NCBI RefSeq assembly: GCF_022968135.1
Contig: NZ_JALJRA010000001.1
Coordinates: forward strand, 310,001 to 374,000
Length of the DNA: 64,000 nt
DNA from: Pseudorhizobium tarimense
GTDB lineage: Bacteria; Pseudomonadota; Alphaproteobacteria; Rhizobiales; Rhizobiaceae
Direction: 5' to 3'
Part shown: positions 45,755 to 55,007 of the stretch, in pieces
Layout of the letters: the number at the start of each line of letters is the position of its first letter
Numbering within the stretch: position 1 is the first letter of the stretch
Notes under the pieces: model-generated
The model's input: the letters and a program-made list of their open reading frames with translations, nothing else
Database searches by the model: none
Told to the model about the DNA's origin: nothing
Program-made: the position numbers and the translations under genes

Positions 45755-45885
45755 GGGACACGAAAGCAGTGTCTGGAGAATCGATCATTAACCTTGATGA
45801 GCCGTTAATAGGCTCAAGGGGCAGCTTGCAAAGAGCGGGAAATCCGATGCGTTCACGGATTTGTCAGATGATCAGATCAGCCTCG

Positions 45886-47028
45886 TCACTCGAACACGAT
45901 CGCCGGGGCTGCGCGAACTGATCTTCCCTGCAAGCCTTGCCAGGCCTTCGCTGCGATGTCCCTATAGATCTTGGCGGCCGCTCCTTCCGGGTCGGCGACG
46001 ACGACCGGCGTTCCGATGTCAGAGGTCTCGCGAATTTCCATCGTCAGCGGCACTTCGCCGAGGAATGGCACGCCGATGCGCTCTGACTCGTTGCGGGCGC
46101 CGCCATGGCCGAAGATATTGTAGCGAGTGCCGGTATCGGGTGCGAGGAAGTAGCTCATGTTCTCGATGATGCCGAGGAGCGGGACCTCGACCTTGCCGAA
46201 CATCGTGATGGCCTTGCGGGCGTCGATCAGCGCGAGATCCTGCGGGGTCGACACCACGACGGCACCGGCGAGCGGTACCTGCTGGGCAAGCGTGAGCTGT
46301 ACGTCACCGGTGCCCGGCGGCATGTCGACGACGAGTACGTCCAGATCCCCCCAGGCTACCTCACGCAGCATCTGAAGGAGCGCGGATTGCACCATCGGCC
46401 CGCGCCAGATCATCGCGGTCTCCTCATCCACGAGGAAGCCCATCGACATGGCCTTGAGGCCATAGTTTTCCATCGGCACGATGATACGGTTCTCGATCTG
46501 CTGTGGGCGACCGGAAATCTTCAGGAGCCGCGGAATAGACGGGCCATAGATATCGGCATCGAGGATGCCGACGCGTAGGCCGTTTGCCTGGAAACCGAGG
46601 GCGAGGTTGACGGCGGTGGTCGACTTGCCGACGCCGCCCTTGCCCGAGGCCACGGCGATGATTGCGCCAACGCCGGGGACACCTGTCTTGGCAGGACGGG
46701 GTTGTGCGGGATGGGCATGCGCGGCCGGAGGAGCCTGCTTCTGCGGTTGCGGTGCCGGCGCGCCACCTTGGCCTGCCTTTCGATCTGCGGTGAGGGTAAC
46801 GAGAACTCCCTTCACATCCGGCACCGCCTTGACCGTACGCTCCGCCGCGAGACGCAGCGGCTCCAGCTCCTTGGCCCGCTCGGCAGGCACACTGATCGAG
46901 AAATAAACCTTGTTGCCGGATATGAAGATGTCGGAGACCATGCCGCGCGAGACGATATCGTCTTCCAGATCCGGGCCGCGCACTTTGGCAAGTGCTGTGA
47001 GGACCTGTTCCTTCGTCACGTCGGGCAT
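45886..47028 (-). CDS. mrp: Mrp/NBP35 family ATP-binding iron-sulfur carrier
   Basis: A 380-residue cytosolic P-loop protein, an iron-sulfur cluster carrier (ApbC/Mrp). An N-terminal DUF59/MIP18 domain (about 1-90, VRGPDLEDDIVSRGMV) is joined by a Pro/Ala/Gln linker (about 92-118) to the ATPase with AVASGKGGVGKSTTAVNLAL. The CxxC metal site expected late in the protein is not visible in the C-terminal region: only few cysteines occur, so cluster binding may differ. The 337-bp space upstream holds its promoter. Confidence 0.88.
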   Translation of the reverse strand: MPDVTKEQVLTALAKVRGPDLEDDIVSRGMVSDIFISGNKVYFSISVPAERAKELEPLRLAAERTVKAVPDVKGVLVTLTADRKAGQGGAPAPQPQKQAPPAAHAHPAQPRPAKTGVPGVGAIIAVASGKGGVGKSTTAVNLALGFQANGLRVGILDADIYGPSIPRLLKISGRPQQIENRIIVPMENYGLKAMSMGFLVDEETAMIWRGPMVQSALLQMLREVAWGDLDVLVVDMPPGTGDVQLTLAQQVPLAGAVVVSTPQDLALIDARKAITMFGKVEVPLLGIIENMSYFLAPDTGTRYNIFGHGGARNESERIGVPFLGEVPLTMEIRETSDIGTPVVVADPEGAAAKIYRDIAAKAWQGLQGRSVRAAPAIVFE

Positions 47029-47365
47029 ATCGAACTCCTGTCACGCAGCGACATTTGCGTCGCCCACTTCAGGAGCCTTTATAGGAGGTGCCCTGCTGGT
47101 CCCGCAACCGGAATGACGCCGCCGCCCGACCGGCTGCCTGCGGCGCTCAGGATCGGACGGCGGCCCTTTTTGACGACGTCTCTGCGGACGCCCTTCAGTC
47201 CCCTCTGGACCTGGGCTTGTCTATGCATGGTTCGTGCCAAAACAGGCGGAGGAGCTTTTTCGGCCATTCTCTTCGACAGACAGGCGAGACGGGAGCCTCG
47301 AGGCCTACTTTTTGCGCAGGTCGAACCAACCTGAGGCATCCCCAATGCTGCTGAAAAAGAAAAAG
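47029..47365. other. Non-coding stretch between LuxR gene and mrp
   Basis: 337 bp between the mrp start and the end of the LuxR gene. I see no believable gene; short frames there are compositional. A small hairpin GCGAC-GCAAAT-GTCGC lies near the mrp start. Promoter elements for mrp are expected here but none was convincing. Confidence 0.5.
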
Positions 47366-48097
47366 CTACTTGATGAGCCCCGTGCGTAGGGCTTTGGCCA
47401 CGGCCTGGGTTCTGTTGACGGTGTCGAGCTTCTTGGCCGCCCGATTGAGGTAATGATTGACCGTGTGCTCGGAGAGCCCAAGGATCTCTGCAATCTCGGC
47501 GCTCGTCTTGCCGGCAGCGGTCCAGTTCAAGCAATCCAGTTCTCGCTCCGTCAATGTATCGGTGGCGCGTACAGTCACACTGCGGATCTGCGCGAGCGTC
47601 TCGTAGACGTGGATCGCGATGTAGTTGAGCTCCATCATCTGCTGCAGGTCGAAGACGAGGTTCTCGCCCGCCAAGGCCACCGAGCCTCTCAGCCCGGTGC
47701 CGTCCTGAACAGGGAAATGAGCTCCGCGAAGCAGGCCATAGCGGCGGAACAGTTTCTCCGACTCGTTGCTGCCATGCTCCTTCGTCACATCTTCCATGTT
47801 GAAGGAGAACGGCAGGGCCGATTCGCGCAACCGCTTCAGAACCGGGCTTGCGGCGAGAAGGCCCTCCTTGTCGTAGGCGGCGATAAGTTCAGCTGGTAGA
47901 CTGGTGATAACGGTTGTCGACGACAGGGTTAACGAGGTGACCGGCGGCAGGTTCAGAACCATGAAGGCACGGGCACCGTAGTCTTCGCTCAGGCGTTTCA
48001 TGAAGCGGAAGACGTCGAACTGCGTCTTCAGTCCCGCGGTCTCCCTGAGCTTTGCCTCCACCGACTCGGCCTGAAGTAACGTTTTCATCTGCGGCAT
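47366..48097 (-). CDS. LuxR-family transcriptional regulator, non-AHL solo
   Basis: A 243-residue regulator of normal LuxR length. The N-terminal domain (about 15-165) looks like an autoinducer-binding fold (LPAELIAAYDKEGLLAASPV at 67-86). The HTH (about 182-236) is LTERELDCLNWTAAGKTSAE then IAEILGLSEHTVNHYLNRAA. The residues that hold AHL in TraR/LuxR (Trp57, Asp70, Trp85) are replaced by Leu, Ser and Phe here, so AHL binding is unlikely. No luxI lies nearby. Start chosen at ATG 48097; ATG 48088 is also possible, and an 86-codon longer frame is noise. I recall similar orphan LuxR genes beside the atp region in Sinorhizobium. Confidence 0.82.
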   Translation of the reverse strand: MPQMKTLLQAESVEAKLRETAGLKTQFDVFRFMKRLSEDYGARAFMVLNLPPVTSLTLSSTTVITSLPAELIAAYDKEGLLAASPVLKRLRESALPFSFNMEDVTKEHGSNESEKLFRRYGLLRGAHFPVQDGTGLRGSVALAGENLVFDLQQMMELNYIAIHVYETLAQIRSVTVRATDTLTERELDCLNWTAAGKTSAEIAEILGLSEHTVNHYLNRAAKKLDTVNRTQAVAKALRTGLIK

Positions 48098-48396
48098 TGG
48101 CCCAAATTCTCGCTTCTCCAACCAGCGATGCTCGCTTGGGCGAGGCCGCGGGCAGGAAGTGTACAGATTGGCGGCCTTGAGGATGTCTGGATGCGGAAAT
48201 CCGCCCGGCCGAACGTCGGTTGCAAAGACGCAAGCAGAGGTATTCCGAAAGTTTCTCAATGGCAATTGGTATTCCTGATCGAGGATCGGATTTTCTCCAG
48301 TTTCGCACGATGTTCCAGCTGATCGAAGATCTGGCGCACTTGCCTTCGACGTCACATCCCGCCAAAGGTGGACTCCTCGATCAGCAGGATTAGCTC

Positions 48397-49281
48397 ATGT
48401 CGGCCATGCCCCATCACGACCAAGTCCTCTCCTCAACCGTTTGCGAACTTGGCGAAGGGCCCAGCTATGAGCATGAGACGGACACGCTCTGGTGGCTCGA
48501 CATTCTCGGAAAAACTCTTCACGAACTACATCTTCAATCACGGACGAAACGGGAGCATCCGCTGCCAGTGATGGCGAGCGTCGTCGCCCGGATCGATGGC
48601 TCCCGTCAGATGATGGCAACCGAAGGTGGCATCTTCATCCGTGATCGTGACAGCGGCGATTTCTCGCTCTATTGCGAGCTCGAGCCCGGCAAGGCGAGCA
48701 ACCGCTCGAACGATGGGCGGGTGCACCCGAGCGGCAGCCTGTGGATCGGCACGATGAGCAAGACTGGCGAAGACGGTGCCGGCGCGATCTATCACGTAGC
48801 CGATGGCCGGGTGGCCGAGCTTTTTGGCAAGATCAGCATTCCGAACTCCATCTGCTTTGCCCCGGATGGCGCCACCGGCTACTTTGTTGATACGCGGGTA
48901 AACCAGCTGATGCGGGTGCCGCTCGATGCCGCGACGGGTCTACCTGTCGGGGCGGCCGAGGTGCTGGTTGATACCAGCGACCGGGCCGGCGGCATGGATG
49001 GCTCCGTCTGTGATGCCCAAGGTAATATCTGGAACGCCCGATGGGGAGCAGGCGCCGTCGAGTGCTTCGATCCCACCGGCAAGCTTCTCGCCAAGCACGA
49101 GCTGCCTGCAAAGCGGACGACGTGCCCCGTGTTCTGCGGCAGGGACTTCGACCGGCTCGCGGTCACCTCGGCCTGGGAAGGGATGAGCGCTGCAGAGCGG
49201 GCAAGCGATCCCTTGGCGGGGCAGTTGTTTACCCTGCCCATCAGCGTTTCGGGCAGAGCGGAGCCGGTGTTCAAGGCGTAG
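48397..49281 (+). CDS. SMP-30/gluconolactonase family protein
   Basis: A 294-residue six-bladed beta-propeller of the regucalcin/sugar lactonase family. Divalent metal ligands are expected at Glu of GEGPSYEHETDTLWWLDI (about 19-36), NDGRVHPSGSLWIGTM (about 105-120), IPNSICFAPDGATGYFVDT (about 145-163) and MDGSVCDAQGNIWNARWGAG (about 200-219). Substrate unclear: gluconolactone, arabinolactone or another sugar lactone. ATG 48397 has AGGA 7 bases upstream. Divergent from the LuxR gene with 299 bp between; possible regulation by it is a guess. Confidence 0.9.
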   Translation: MSAMPHHDQVLSSTVCELGEGPSYEHETDTLWWLDILGKTLHELHLQSRTKREHPLPVMASVVARIDGSRQMMATEGGIFIRDRDSGDFSLYCELEPGKASNRSNDGRVHPSGSLWIGTMSKTGEDGAGAIYHVADGRVAELFGKISIPNSICFAPDGATGYFVDTRVNQLMRVPLDAATGLPVGAAEVLVDTSDRAGGMDGSVCDAQGNIWNARWGAGAVECFDPTGKLLAKHELPAKRTTCPVFCGRDFDRLAVTSAWEGMSAAERASDPLAGQLFTLPISVSGRAEPVFKA

Positions 49282-49348
49282 GCAAGCAGACCCGTCCGGA
49301 TCTGGAGAGGTCCAAGGCGGGGCAGCCGTTTTAGCCGTGGCCAGTGTT

Positions 49349-49368
49349 GCCGAGCAAAACAGCTCGGC
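49349..49368. terminator. Hairpin between convergent genes
   Basis: GCCGAGC (49349-49355), AAAACA loop and GCTCGGC (49362-49368). It sits between the convergent SMP-30 and GGDEF-EAL genes, only 7 bp before the latter's stop on the minus strand. No T-tract on either strand. Confidence 0.45.
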
Positions 49369-49374
49369 GAAGCC

Positions 49375-50715
49375 CTACGTCGACTGCTGATAGCGACTCC
49401 GAAGGTAGGTGTGCGTTGCGGCTGTGTCGGCTGGCTTGCCGTAGTAGTAGCCCTGGCCCATACCGCAGCCCAGCGCCTTCAGCTTCTCGGCGTCTTCGTG
49501 GGTCTCTATGCCTTCTGCAACCACCTGAAGCTCGAGCCCGTCGCACATGGCGACGATCGCCTTGACGATATGTTCCGACGCACGGTCAGTGGTGATCTGG
49601 GACACGAATGCGCGGTCGATCTTGACCTTATCGAAGGTGAAGTCGCGAAGCCGCCCGAGGCTGGACTGTCCGGTGCCGAAGTCGTCCAGAGAGATCTTGA
49701 CCCCGTGCTGCCGCAGGTCTGCAATGATGCGCTGGGCGGTATCGGCGGACGTCATCACCGCAGTCTCGGTAATCTCGAGTTCCAAGCGATGCGGACCGAG
49801 GCCGGCCCGCGCCAACGTCGACAGGATGGTCTCGCTGGTGCCGGGATCCATCAACTGCGCCGAGGAAAGATTGAATGAGAGGAAGAGCTCCTGCGGCCAG
49901 GACAGCGCCGCTTCTGCAGCCTTGCTCAACAGCACTTCGGAGAGAGCGTCGATGAAACCTCGCTCTTCCGCAAGCGGCACGAACACGGAAGGGGAGACAA
50001 AACCGAGATCATGGTCGATCCAGCGCGCGAGAGCTTCAAAACCCAGAACTGCCCCGTCCTGCAGACGCACGATCGGCTGAAAGTAAACCTCAACCGCGTC
50101 GGTGATGATGGCGTTGCGAAGCGCCTGTTCAAGATGGGTCGCTCGCTTCATCTCCTCCGCGATCTCGCTGGAATACACGGTGATCTGACCGCGTCCGCGC
50201 CGCTTGGACCGGTAGAGCGCCGTTTCTGCGCTTCTCAGCAGATCCTCGAAGTTTTCGCCGGCAAACGGGTAGACTGCAAAACCGAAAGAGGCGGACAGGC
50301 GGACGTTGCGATCTCCTAGATCATAGGGCGCGGAAAGAACGTCCTTCATCATCTGGCCGATCCGCTCGGCACCGCCCCGTTCGAACACAAGCGGAAAGAT
50401 GAAGGCAAACTGGTCGCCCTCGTGCCGGGTGACCGTTGCCCCGTCCGGAGCACAGGCCTTCAACCGATGCGCCACTTGGCAGAGGATCTCGTCGCCAGCC
50501 TCAGCGCCGAACAGATCGTTGATCGGCTTGAAGCCGTCGAGGTTGGCGATGCAGATGGTGAAGGGTGCAGGATCCTGCGCGCGCTCGGCGGCAAGCAGCC
50601 GCACCTTGTCGCGCAGCCGGTAGCGGTTGCCGAGACCCGTTAGCGGGTCACTATATGCCATTGCCTGCAGTTCGTTCTGACTGACCTGCGGCAACAGATT
50701 GCCCGCCGACCTCAT
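49375..50715 (-). CDS. GGDEF-EAL protein with degenerate GGDEF, probable c-di-GMP phosphodiesterase
   Basis: A 446-residue soluble protein with no sensor or membrane domain. The GGDEF domain (about 17-180) has the active site RHEGDQF at 97-103 in place of RxGGDEF, so cyclase activity is unlikely. The EAL domain (about 190-440) is intact: FEALARW (226-232), FNLS (281-284), LELEITE (311-317), DDFGTG (344-349), VKIDRAFV and AEGIET (400-405). It probably cleaves c-di-GMP, with the GGDEF part possibly sensing GTP. It begins MRSAGNLLPQVSQNELQ, perhaps after a short N-terminal helix. Confidence 0.92.
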   Translation of the reverse strand: MRSAGNLLPQVSQNELQAMAYSDPLTGLGNRYRLRDKVRLLAAERAQDPAPFTICIANLDGFKPINDLFGAEAGDEILCQVAHRLKACAPDGATVTRHEGDQFAFIFPLVFERGGAERIGQMMKDVLSAPYDLGDRNVRLSASFGFAVYPFAGENFEDLLRSAETALYRSKRRGRGQITVYSSEIAEEMKRATHLEQALRNAIITDAVEVYFQPIVRLQDGAVLGFEALARWIDHDLGFVSPSVFVPLAEERGFIDALSEVLLSKAAEAALSWPQELFLSFNLSSAQLMDPGTSETILSTLARAGLGPHRLELEITETAVMTSADTAQRIIADLRQHGVKISLDDFGTGQSSLGRLRDFTFDKVKIDRAFVSQITTDRASEHIVKAIVAMCDGLELQVVAEGIETHEDAEKLKALGCGMGQGYYYGKPADTAATHTYLRSRYQQST

Positions 50716-51021
50716 GGGAAATCCGATACTCAGTACATTTTCGCTGGAAGATGAAGGACAAAGATTAACAAATCACACCCCCCCAGAGAGGCGAAAGCCG
50801 AGACATTTCATGGCATTAACGTAGACTGCAACTTCCTGCCGTTCCGTTCGGGATGTTTCAGGCGTACATCTTCTGCGCCAACCAGGCATCGCGCACACCC
50901 GAATTCGCGAGCGCGGGAGATGCAAAAGGGCGGCGGATTGTCCTCAGAAAATCCATACCGGGGGCGATCCGCTCTGCGATGAGGGCTTTCCAAGCCATCG
51001 AGAATCCTCGAAAATTGCCCA
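50716..51021. other. Non-coding stretch ahead of mutL
   Basis: 306 bp between divergent genes (GGDEF-EAL and mutL). It contains a C-run (ACCCCCCCAG near 50777) and no believable gene or strong structure. Both promoters should lie here; none was clear enough to place. Confidence 0.5.
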
Positions 51022-52827
51022 ATGGCCGTGAAGCTTCTTCCAGAGACCCTGATCAACCAGATCGCTGCCGGCGAGGTCATCGAGCGACCCGCCAGTGCTG
51101 CCAAGGAATTGATCGAGAACGCGATCGACGCCGGTGCCACGCGGATCGAGATTGCCACCGCCGGAGGCGGCAAGAGCCTGCTGCGGATCACCGACAACGG
51201 CTGCGGCATGGATGCAGGCGACCTAGAGCTTGCGGTGCGTCGGCATTGTACGTCCAAGATCAACACGACGTTGGACGACATCCGCACGCTTGGCTTTCGT
51301 GGAGAAGCCCTGCCCTCCATCGGCTCCGTTGCCAAACTGACGATCACCAGCCGGCGCGCCGGCGACCAACAGGGATCACAGGTCTCGGTTGTTGGAGGAA
51401 CGACGTCGCCCGTTCGTCCGGCACCGGCGAACCAGGGCACTGTGGTAGAGGTGCGCGACATCTTCTTCGCTACGCCGGCGCGCCTGAAATTTCTGAAGTC
51501 CGAACGGGCGGAGGCCGGGGCGATCACCGAGATGGTGAAGCGCATGGCGATCGCCTTCCCGGGGATCCGCTTCGTCCTTTCAGGTCCAGACCGCTCCAAC
51601 TTGGAGCTTCCGTCGACGGGTGACGACCCGCTAGCGCGGATCGCGCAGATCCTCGGGCGCGAGTTCAAGGACAATGCGATCGAGATCGACGCCTTGCGCG
51701 AGGATGTCACCCTCACTGGCTTTGCAGGCGTGCCGACCTTCAACCGCGGCAACTCCGGGCACCAGTATGCCTTCGTCAACGGGCGCCCGGTCCAGGACAA
51801 GCTGATCCTGTCGGCCATTCGCGGCGCCTATGCAGAAACGGTGCCTTCCGGCCGTTATCCGGTGGCGGTGCTCTCCATCACGCTCGATCCCGCACTGGTC
51901 GACGTCAATGTTCATCCGGCAAAGGCGGACGTGCGGTTTCGCGACCCCGGCCTGATCCGTGGACTTATTGTCGGCGCCATTCGTGAAGCGCTAGCGCGCG
52001 AGGGCAGCCGCGCTGCCACCACGAGCGCAAGCGGCCTCACGAGCGCCTTCCGCCCTGGCTACGCCACGGCAGCCGCGCCATCAGCGCCCTGGACAGCACA
52101 CACCTCACCATCGCGTCCGCTGATGCCGGCCTTCGGATTTGCCGAAACGGAGCAGCGGGGTTTTGACAGCGTCACGATCCCTTCCGCCCGGGCCGAGACT
52201 GTCACGAGTGCTGACATTTTGATGAGCGCCCACCCGGATGGCGCCCAATATCGTCTCGGCGCTGCACGTGCGCAACTGCACGAGAACTATATCGTTGCGC
52301 AGACGGACGACGGCCTGGTCATTGTGGACCAGCATGCCGCACACGAAAGGCTCGTCTTTGAGGCGATGCGAAAGGCGCTCGATGCCGGGCGGCTTGCGTC
52401 TCAGTCTCTCCTGATCCCAGAGATCGTCGATCTGCCGGAAGAAGATTGTGATCGGCTGATGGCTTACGCCCAGGAGCTCGATCGTTTCGGGTTGGCGATC
52501 GAGCGTTTCGGTCCCGGAGCCATTGCCGTCCGGGAAACGCCGGCCATGCTGGGTGAAATTGACGCCGCCGGCATGGTTCGCGATCTAGCTGACGAAGTGG
52601 CGGAATGGAACACCGCCGGCGGGCTGCGCGCCAAGCTTGAACATGTGGCTGCCACCATGGCCTGCCACGGATCCGTCCGGTCCGGCCGACGCCTTCGTCC
52701 AGAGGAGATGAATGCGCTGCTTCGCCAAATGGAGGTGACGCCGGGTTCGGGGCAGTGCAATCACGGCCGGCCGACCTATATCGAGCTGAAGCTGTCGGAC
52801 ATCGAGCGGTTGTTCGGCCGCAGCTGA
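51022..52827 (+). CDS. mutL: DNA mismatch repair protein MutL
   Basis: A 601-residue GHL ATPase of mismatch repair. N-terminal ATP-site motifs are [16 protein letters not shown] (about 30-45), DNGCGM and [15 protein letters not shown] Pro/Ser/Ala linker (about 320-400) leads to the C-terminal dimerisation domain, which carries [12 protein letters not shown] (residues 436-447), the metal-binding endonuclease motif DQHA(X2)E(X4)E, and ACHGSVRSG. So this MutL nicks DNA itself and MutH is not needed. Start ATG 51022 matches MutL N-termini ([16 protein letters not shown]). Confidence 0.97.
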   Translation: MAVKLLPETLINQIAAGEVIERPASAAKELIENAIDAGATRIEIATAGGGKSLLRITDNGCGMDAGDLELAVRRHCTSKINTTLDDIRTLGFRGEALPSIGSVAKLTITSRRAGDQQGSQVSVVGGTTSPVRPAPANQGTVVEVRDIFFATPARLKFLKSERAEAGAITEMVKRMAIAFPGIRFVLSGPDRSNLELPSTGDDPLARIAQILGREFKDNAIEIDALREDVTLTGFAGVPTFNRGNSGHQYAFVNGRPVQDKLILSAIRGAYAETVPSGRYPVAVLSITLDPALVDVNVHPAKADVRFRDPGLIRGLIVGAIREALAREGSRAATTSASGLTSAFRPGYATAAAPSAPWTAHTSPSRPLMPAFGFAETEQRGFDSVTIPSARAETVTSADILMSAHPDGAQYRLGAARAQLHENYIVAQTDDGLVIVDQHAAHERLVFEAMRKALDAGRLASQSLLIPEIVDLPEEDCDRLMAYAQELDRFGLAIERFGPGAIAVRETPAMLGEIDAAGMVRDLADEVAEWNTAGGLRAKLEHVAATMACHGSVRSGRRLRPEEMNALLRQMEVTPGSGQCNHGRPTYIELKLSDIERLFGRS

Positions 52828-52903
52828 CGGCAGCCGACGCAGGGTGGCGCCAAGACGAAACCCGCTGTAAAGCGAAGACATGATTTTCGGGAGGAGAAAA
52901 CGA

Positions 52904-53137
52904 ATGAACCGGTTCGAGGGAAGCGGCAATCGGGAAGCGAAGATCCGGTATCTCGACGGCGACTACCAACTGATCAGCGCCGGGTCCCACGTTATCTGCG
53001 CCGTGACCGGCGCGCAGATCCCGCTTGACGAACTGCGCTACTGGAGTATTGCCCGCCAGGAAGCCTATGTCGATGTTGCGGCCTCGCTTGAGGCGGACAA
53101 GCGCGCGGGCATTCTGCCAAACCAATCCCGTGCCTGA
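52904..53137 (+). CDS. DUF2093 domain-containing protein
   Basis: A 77-residue protein with MNRFEGSGNREAKIRYLDGD, GSHVICAVTGAQIPLDEL and YWSIARQEAYVDVAASLEA, the DUF2093 pattern with a CxV(S/T)G-type zinc-like element only partly present (one Cys). ATG 52904 follows GGGAGGAG, and the eight extra codons upstream of it are not needed. Function unknown. It lies between mutL and lpxK and converges with lpxK. Confidence 0.8.
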   Translation: MNRFEGSGNREAKIRYLDGDYQLISAGSHVICAVTGAQIPLDELRYWSIARQEAYVDVAASLEADKRAGILPNQSRA

Positions 53138-53148
53138 CGCAGCACCTT

Positions 53149-54192
53149 TCAGGCCGCTGACCGGCTCTCGCTCAGTCGTCTCTGCCGATAGGACGCCATC
53201 GCCGAGTCAATGATACGATTCAGCGCATGCGGATCATCGAAGATCATGTCGACCTCCACTACGCGAAGCTTCTGCAGCAGTTGATCTGCTGATCCGTGCC
53301 CACCAGCAAGACGCACGGCATCCTTTGCGGTCGTGACCGGCAAAAGCCCCTGCCGATCGGCATCGGCTAGGATATCGGCGACTTCATCATCGCTGAAGTA
53401 GTGATGATCCGAGAATGATCGGCGCTCCACTAGCTTTGCTCCAAGCGCCTCGACCGTCCGGTAGAACTTTTCCGGATCCGCTATCCCGGCGAACCCAAGA
53501 ACCGGCTGCCCTTGGAGATCGGGCGCTGATTGCGGCACGAGAGAGGCGACGTAAAAGGGCTTTCCTGCGCGAGCGGCCTGACGCACCAGTGGGTCTGCGG
53601 CATCGCCATTGCCCACCTTCAGGATCGCCGACAGGTGGCGCATCTGTTCGGCGATCGGCGCCCGCACCGGTCCTGCCGGAACCAGATGGCCGTTGCCGAC
53701 GCCGCGAACGCTGTCGATCACAATAAGGGCGAAGTCGATCACGATCCGCGCACTCTGGAAGCCGTCGTCCATGATGATCAGGTCAACGCCCTCGGCAACC
53801 AATCTCTGAGCCCCCTCGACCCGCTTCCTCGATATGGCAGTAATCGCCTCGCGTGCCAGAAGCAGCGCCTCGTCGCCTACGGCACCGGCGCGGTGATGAT
53901 GGGGATCAACGATAGTCGTGACGTCCAAGGAGCCGCCATAGCCCCGGCTGAGGAAGCCCGGCTTCAGCCCGCGCTGCATTGCCGCCCTTGCCAGTGCTAT
54001 TGCCGTCGGCGTCTTGCCGGCACCTCCGACGGTGAAATTGCCGACGCAGATGACGGGCGCCGGGACGACCACGCGCCGTGCCTTGGCGAGACGCCGGCCG
54101 GAGATTTTGCCATAAAGGAATGATGCGGGCGCAAGGCTCCAGGCGCGCCAATCGGCCTTCGTCCACCAGAAGGGCGGTGCTTCCGACACCAT
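53149..54192 (-). CDS. lpxK: Tetraacyldisaccharide 4'-kinase
   Basis: A 347-residue kinase adding the 4'-phosphate to the lipid A precursor at the inner membrane. It has an N-terminal amphipathic/membrane region ([15 protein letters not shown]), [20 protein letters not shown] (near 45-64, Walker A), [13 protein letters not shown] and [14 protein letters not shown] [13 protein letters not shown] 54192 follows GGAGACGAG; the 35-codon longer frame overlaps the HAD gene and was rejected. The 3' end is convergent with DUF2093. Confidence 0.95.
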   Translation of the reverse strand: MVSEAPPFWWTKADWRAWSLAPASFLYGKISGRRLAKARRVVVPAPVICVGNFTVGGAGKTPTAIALARAAMQRGLKPGFLSRGYGGSLDVTTIVDPHHHRAGAVGDEALLLAREAITAISRKRVEGAQRLVAEGVDLIIMDDGFQSARIVIDFALIVIDSVRGVGNGHLVPAGPVRAPIAEQMRHLSAILKVGNGDAADPLVRQAARAGKPFYVASLVPQSAPDLQGQPVLGFAGIADPEKFYRTVEALGAKLVERRSFSDHHYFSDDEVADILADADRQGLLPVTTAKDAVRLAGGHGSADQLLQKLRVVEVDMIFDDPHALNRIIDSAMASYRQRRLSESRSAA

Positions 54193-54275
54193 AAGCTCGT
54201 CTCCACTGTCACCTTGAACCGCCGGCAACAAATGAGACTTTCCTGCAAAAGGCAAGAGTGAAGCCCTGCGGTCTC

Positions 54276-55007
54276 TCAGCCGATCTTTTCGTCGCACAGC
54301 AGAAGTTCCTCCAGCGAGGCGATGCTATCGAGGCAGAGGTCTGCGAGGGGCGCCAGCGTGTCACGGGTTCCGGTGCCGGTCAGCACGCCGATGCTGGCAC
54401 TCACGCCAGCATTCGCGCCCATGGCCAGGTCATGCTTGTTGTCGCCCACCATCGCGATGCTGCCGGGTTCCAATCCGACTGCAGCGCAGAAGCCGAGCAC
54501 CATGCCAGGTTCCGGTTTGATCCCAAAGCCGCTGTCGTAACCCGCGACGAAGTCGACATAGCGGTCGATCTTGAAACGCCGCGCCGTCTGGCGGATCGAC
54601 AATTCATTGTCGCTCGACGCAATGCCGAGCTTCAGCCCCCGCGCCTTCAGACGCGAGAAGAGTGAACGCAGATCAGTTACCGGGACGGCATATTCCGTGG
54701 CCTGCACGAAAAGCGCATCCAGCCGCGACGTCAGATCTTCAACAGTCAGAGGTGAACCGGCTGCAATGAAACCAGCGGCGATTTCTGCGGCATTGCCAGC
54801 GGCATAGAGGCTATCGGCATGGGTGTGGCCGGAGATGGGGTCCATGCCGGCCGCCACGAGCAACTTTGTCTCGAGGTTGGCGTTACCTGCCGCAGCAAGG
54901 CGCGCGGCCTCCCGGTTTACGGGAGCCCAGCTCTCGTCATAGCGAATGAGGGTGCCGTCCTTGTCGAAGAGGATGCCTCCAATGCCGCGGAGGGCGTTAC
55001 GGCTCAT
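54276..55007 (-). CDS. HAD family phosphatase (phosphoglycolate phosphatase-like)
   Basis: A 243-residue HAD hydrolase. Motif I is [14 protein letters not shown] (11-24), motif [10 protein letters not shown], motif III KPEPGM and motif [14 protein letters not shown]. The class I cap lies between I and II. DKDG rather than DxDG at motif I is usual in the Gph branch. Its start overlaps the waaA stop by ATGA (55004-55007), so it is made with waaA. Sitting between waaA and lpxK it may act in Kdo or lipid A supply, but phosphoglycolate or a similar small ester is equally possible. Confidence 0.9.
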   Translation of the reverse strand: MSRNALRGIGGILFDKDGTLIRYDESWAPVNREAARLAAAGNANLETKLLVAAGMDPISGHTHADSLYAAGNAAEIAAGFIAAGSPLTVEDLTSRLDALFVQATEYAVPVTDLRSLFSRLKARGLKLGIASSDNELSIRQTARRFKIDRYVDFVAGYDSGFGIKPEPGMVLGFCAAVGLEPGSIAMVGDNKHDLAMGANAGVSASIGVLTGTGTRDTLAPLADLCLDSIASLEELLLCDEKIG

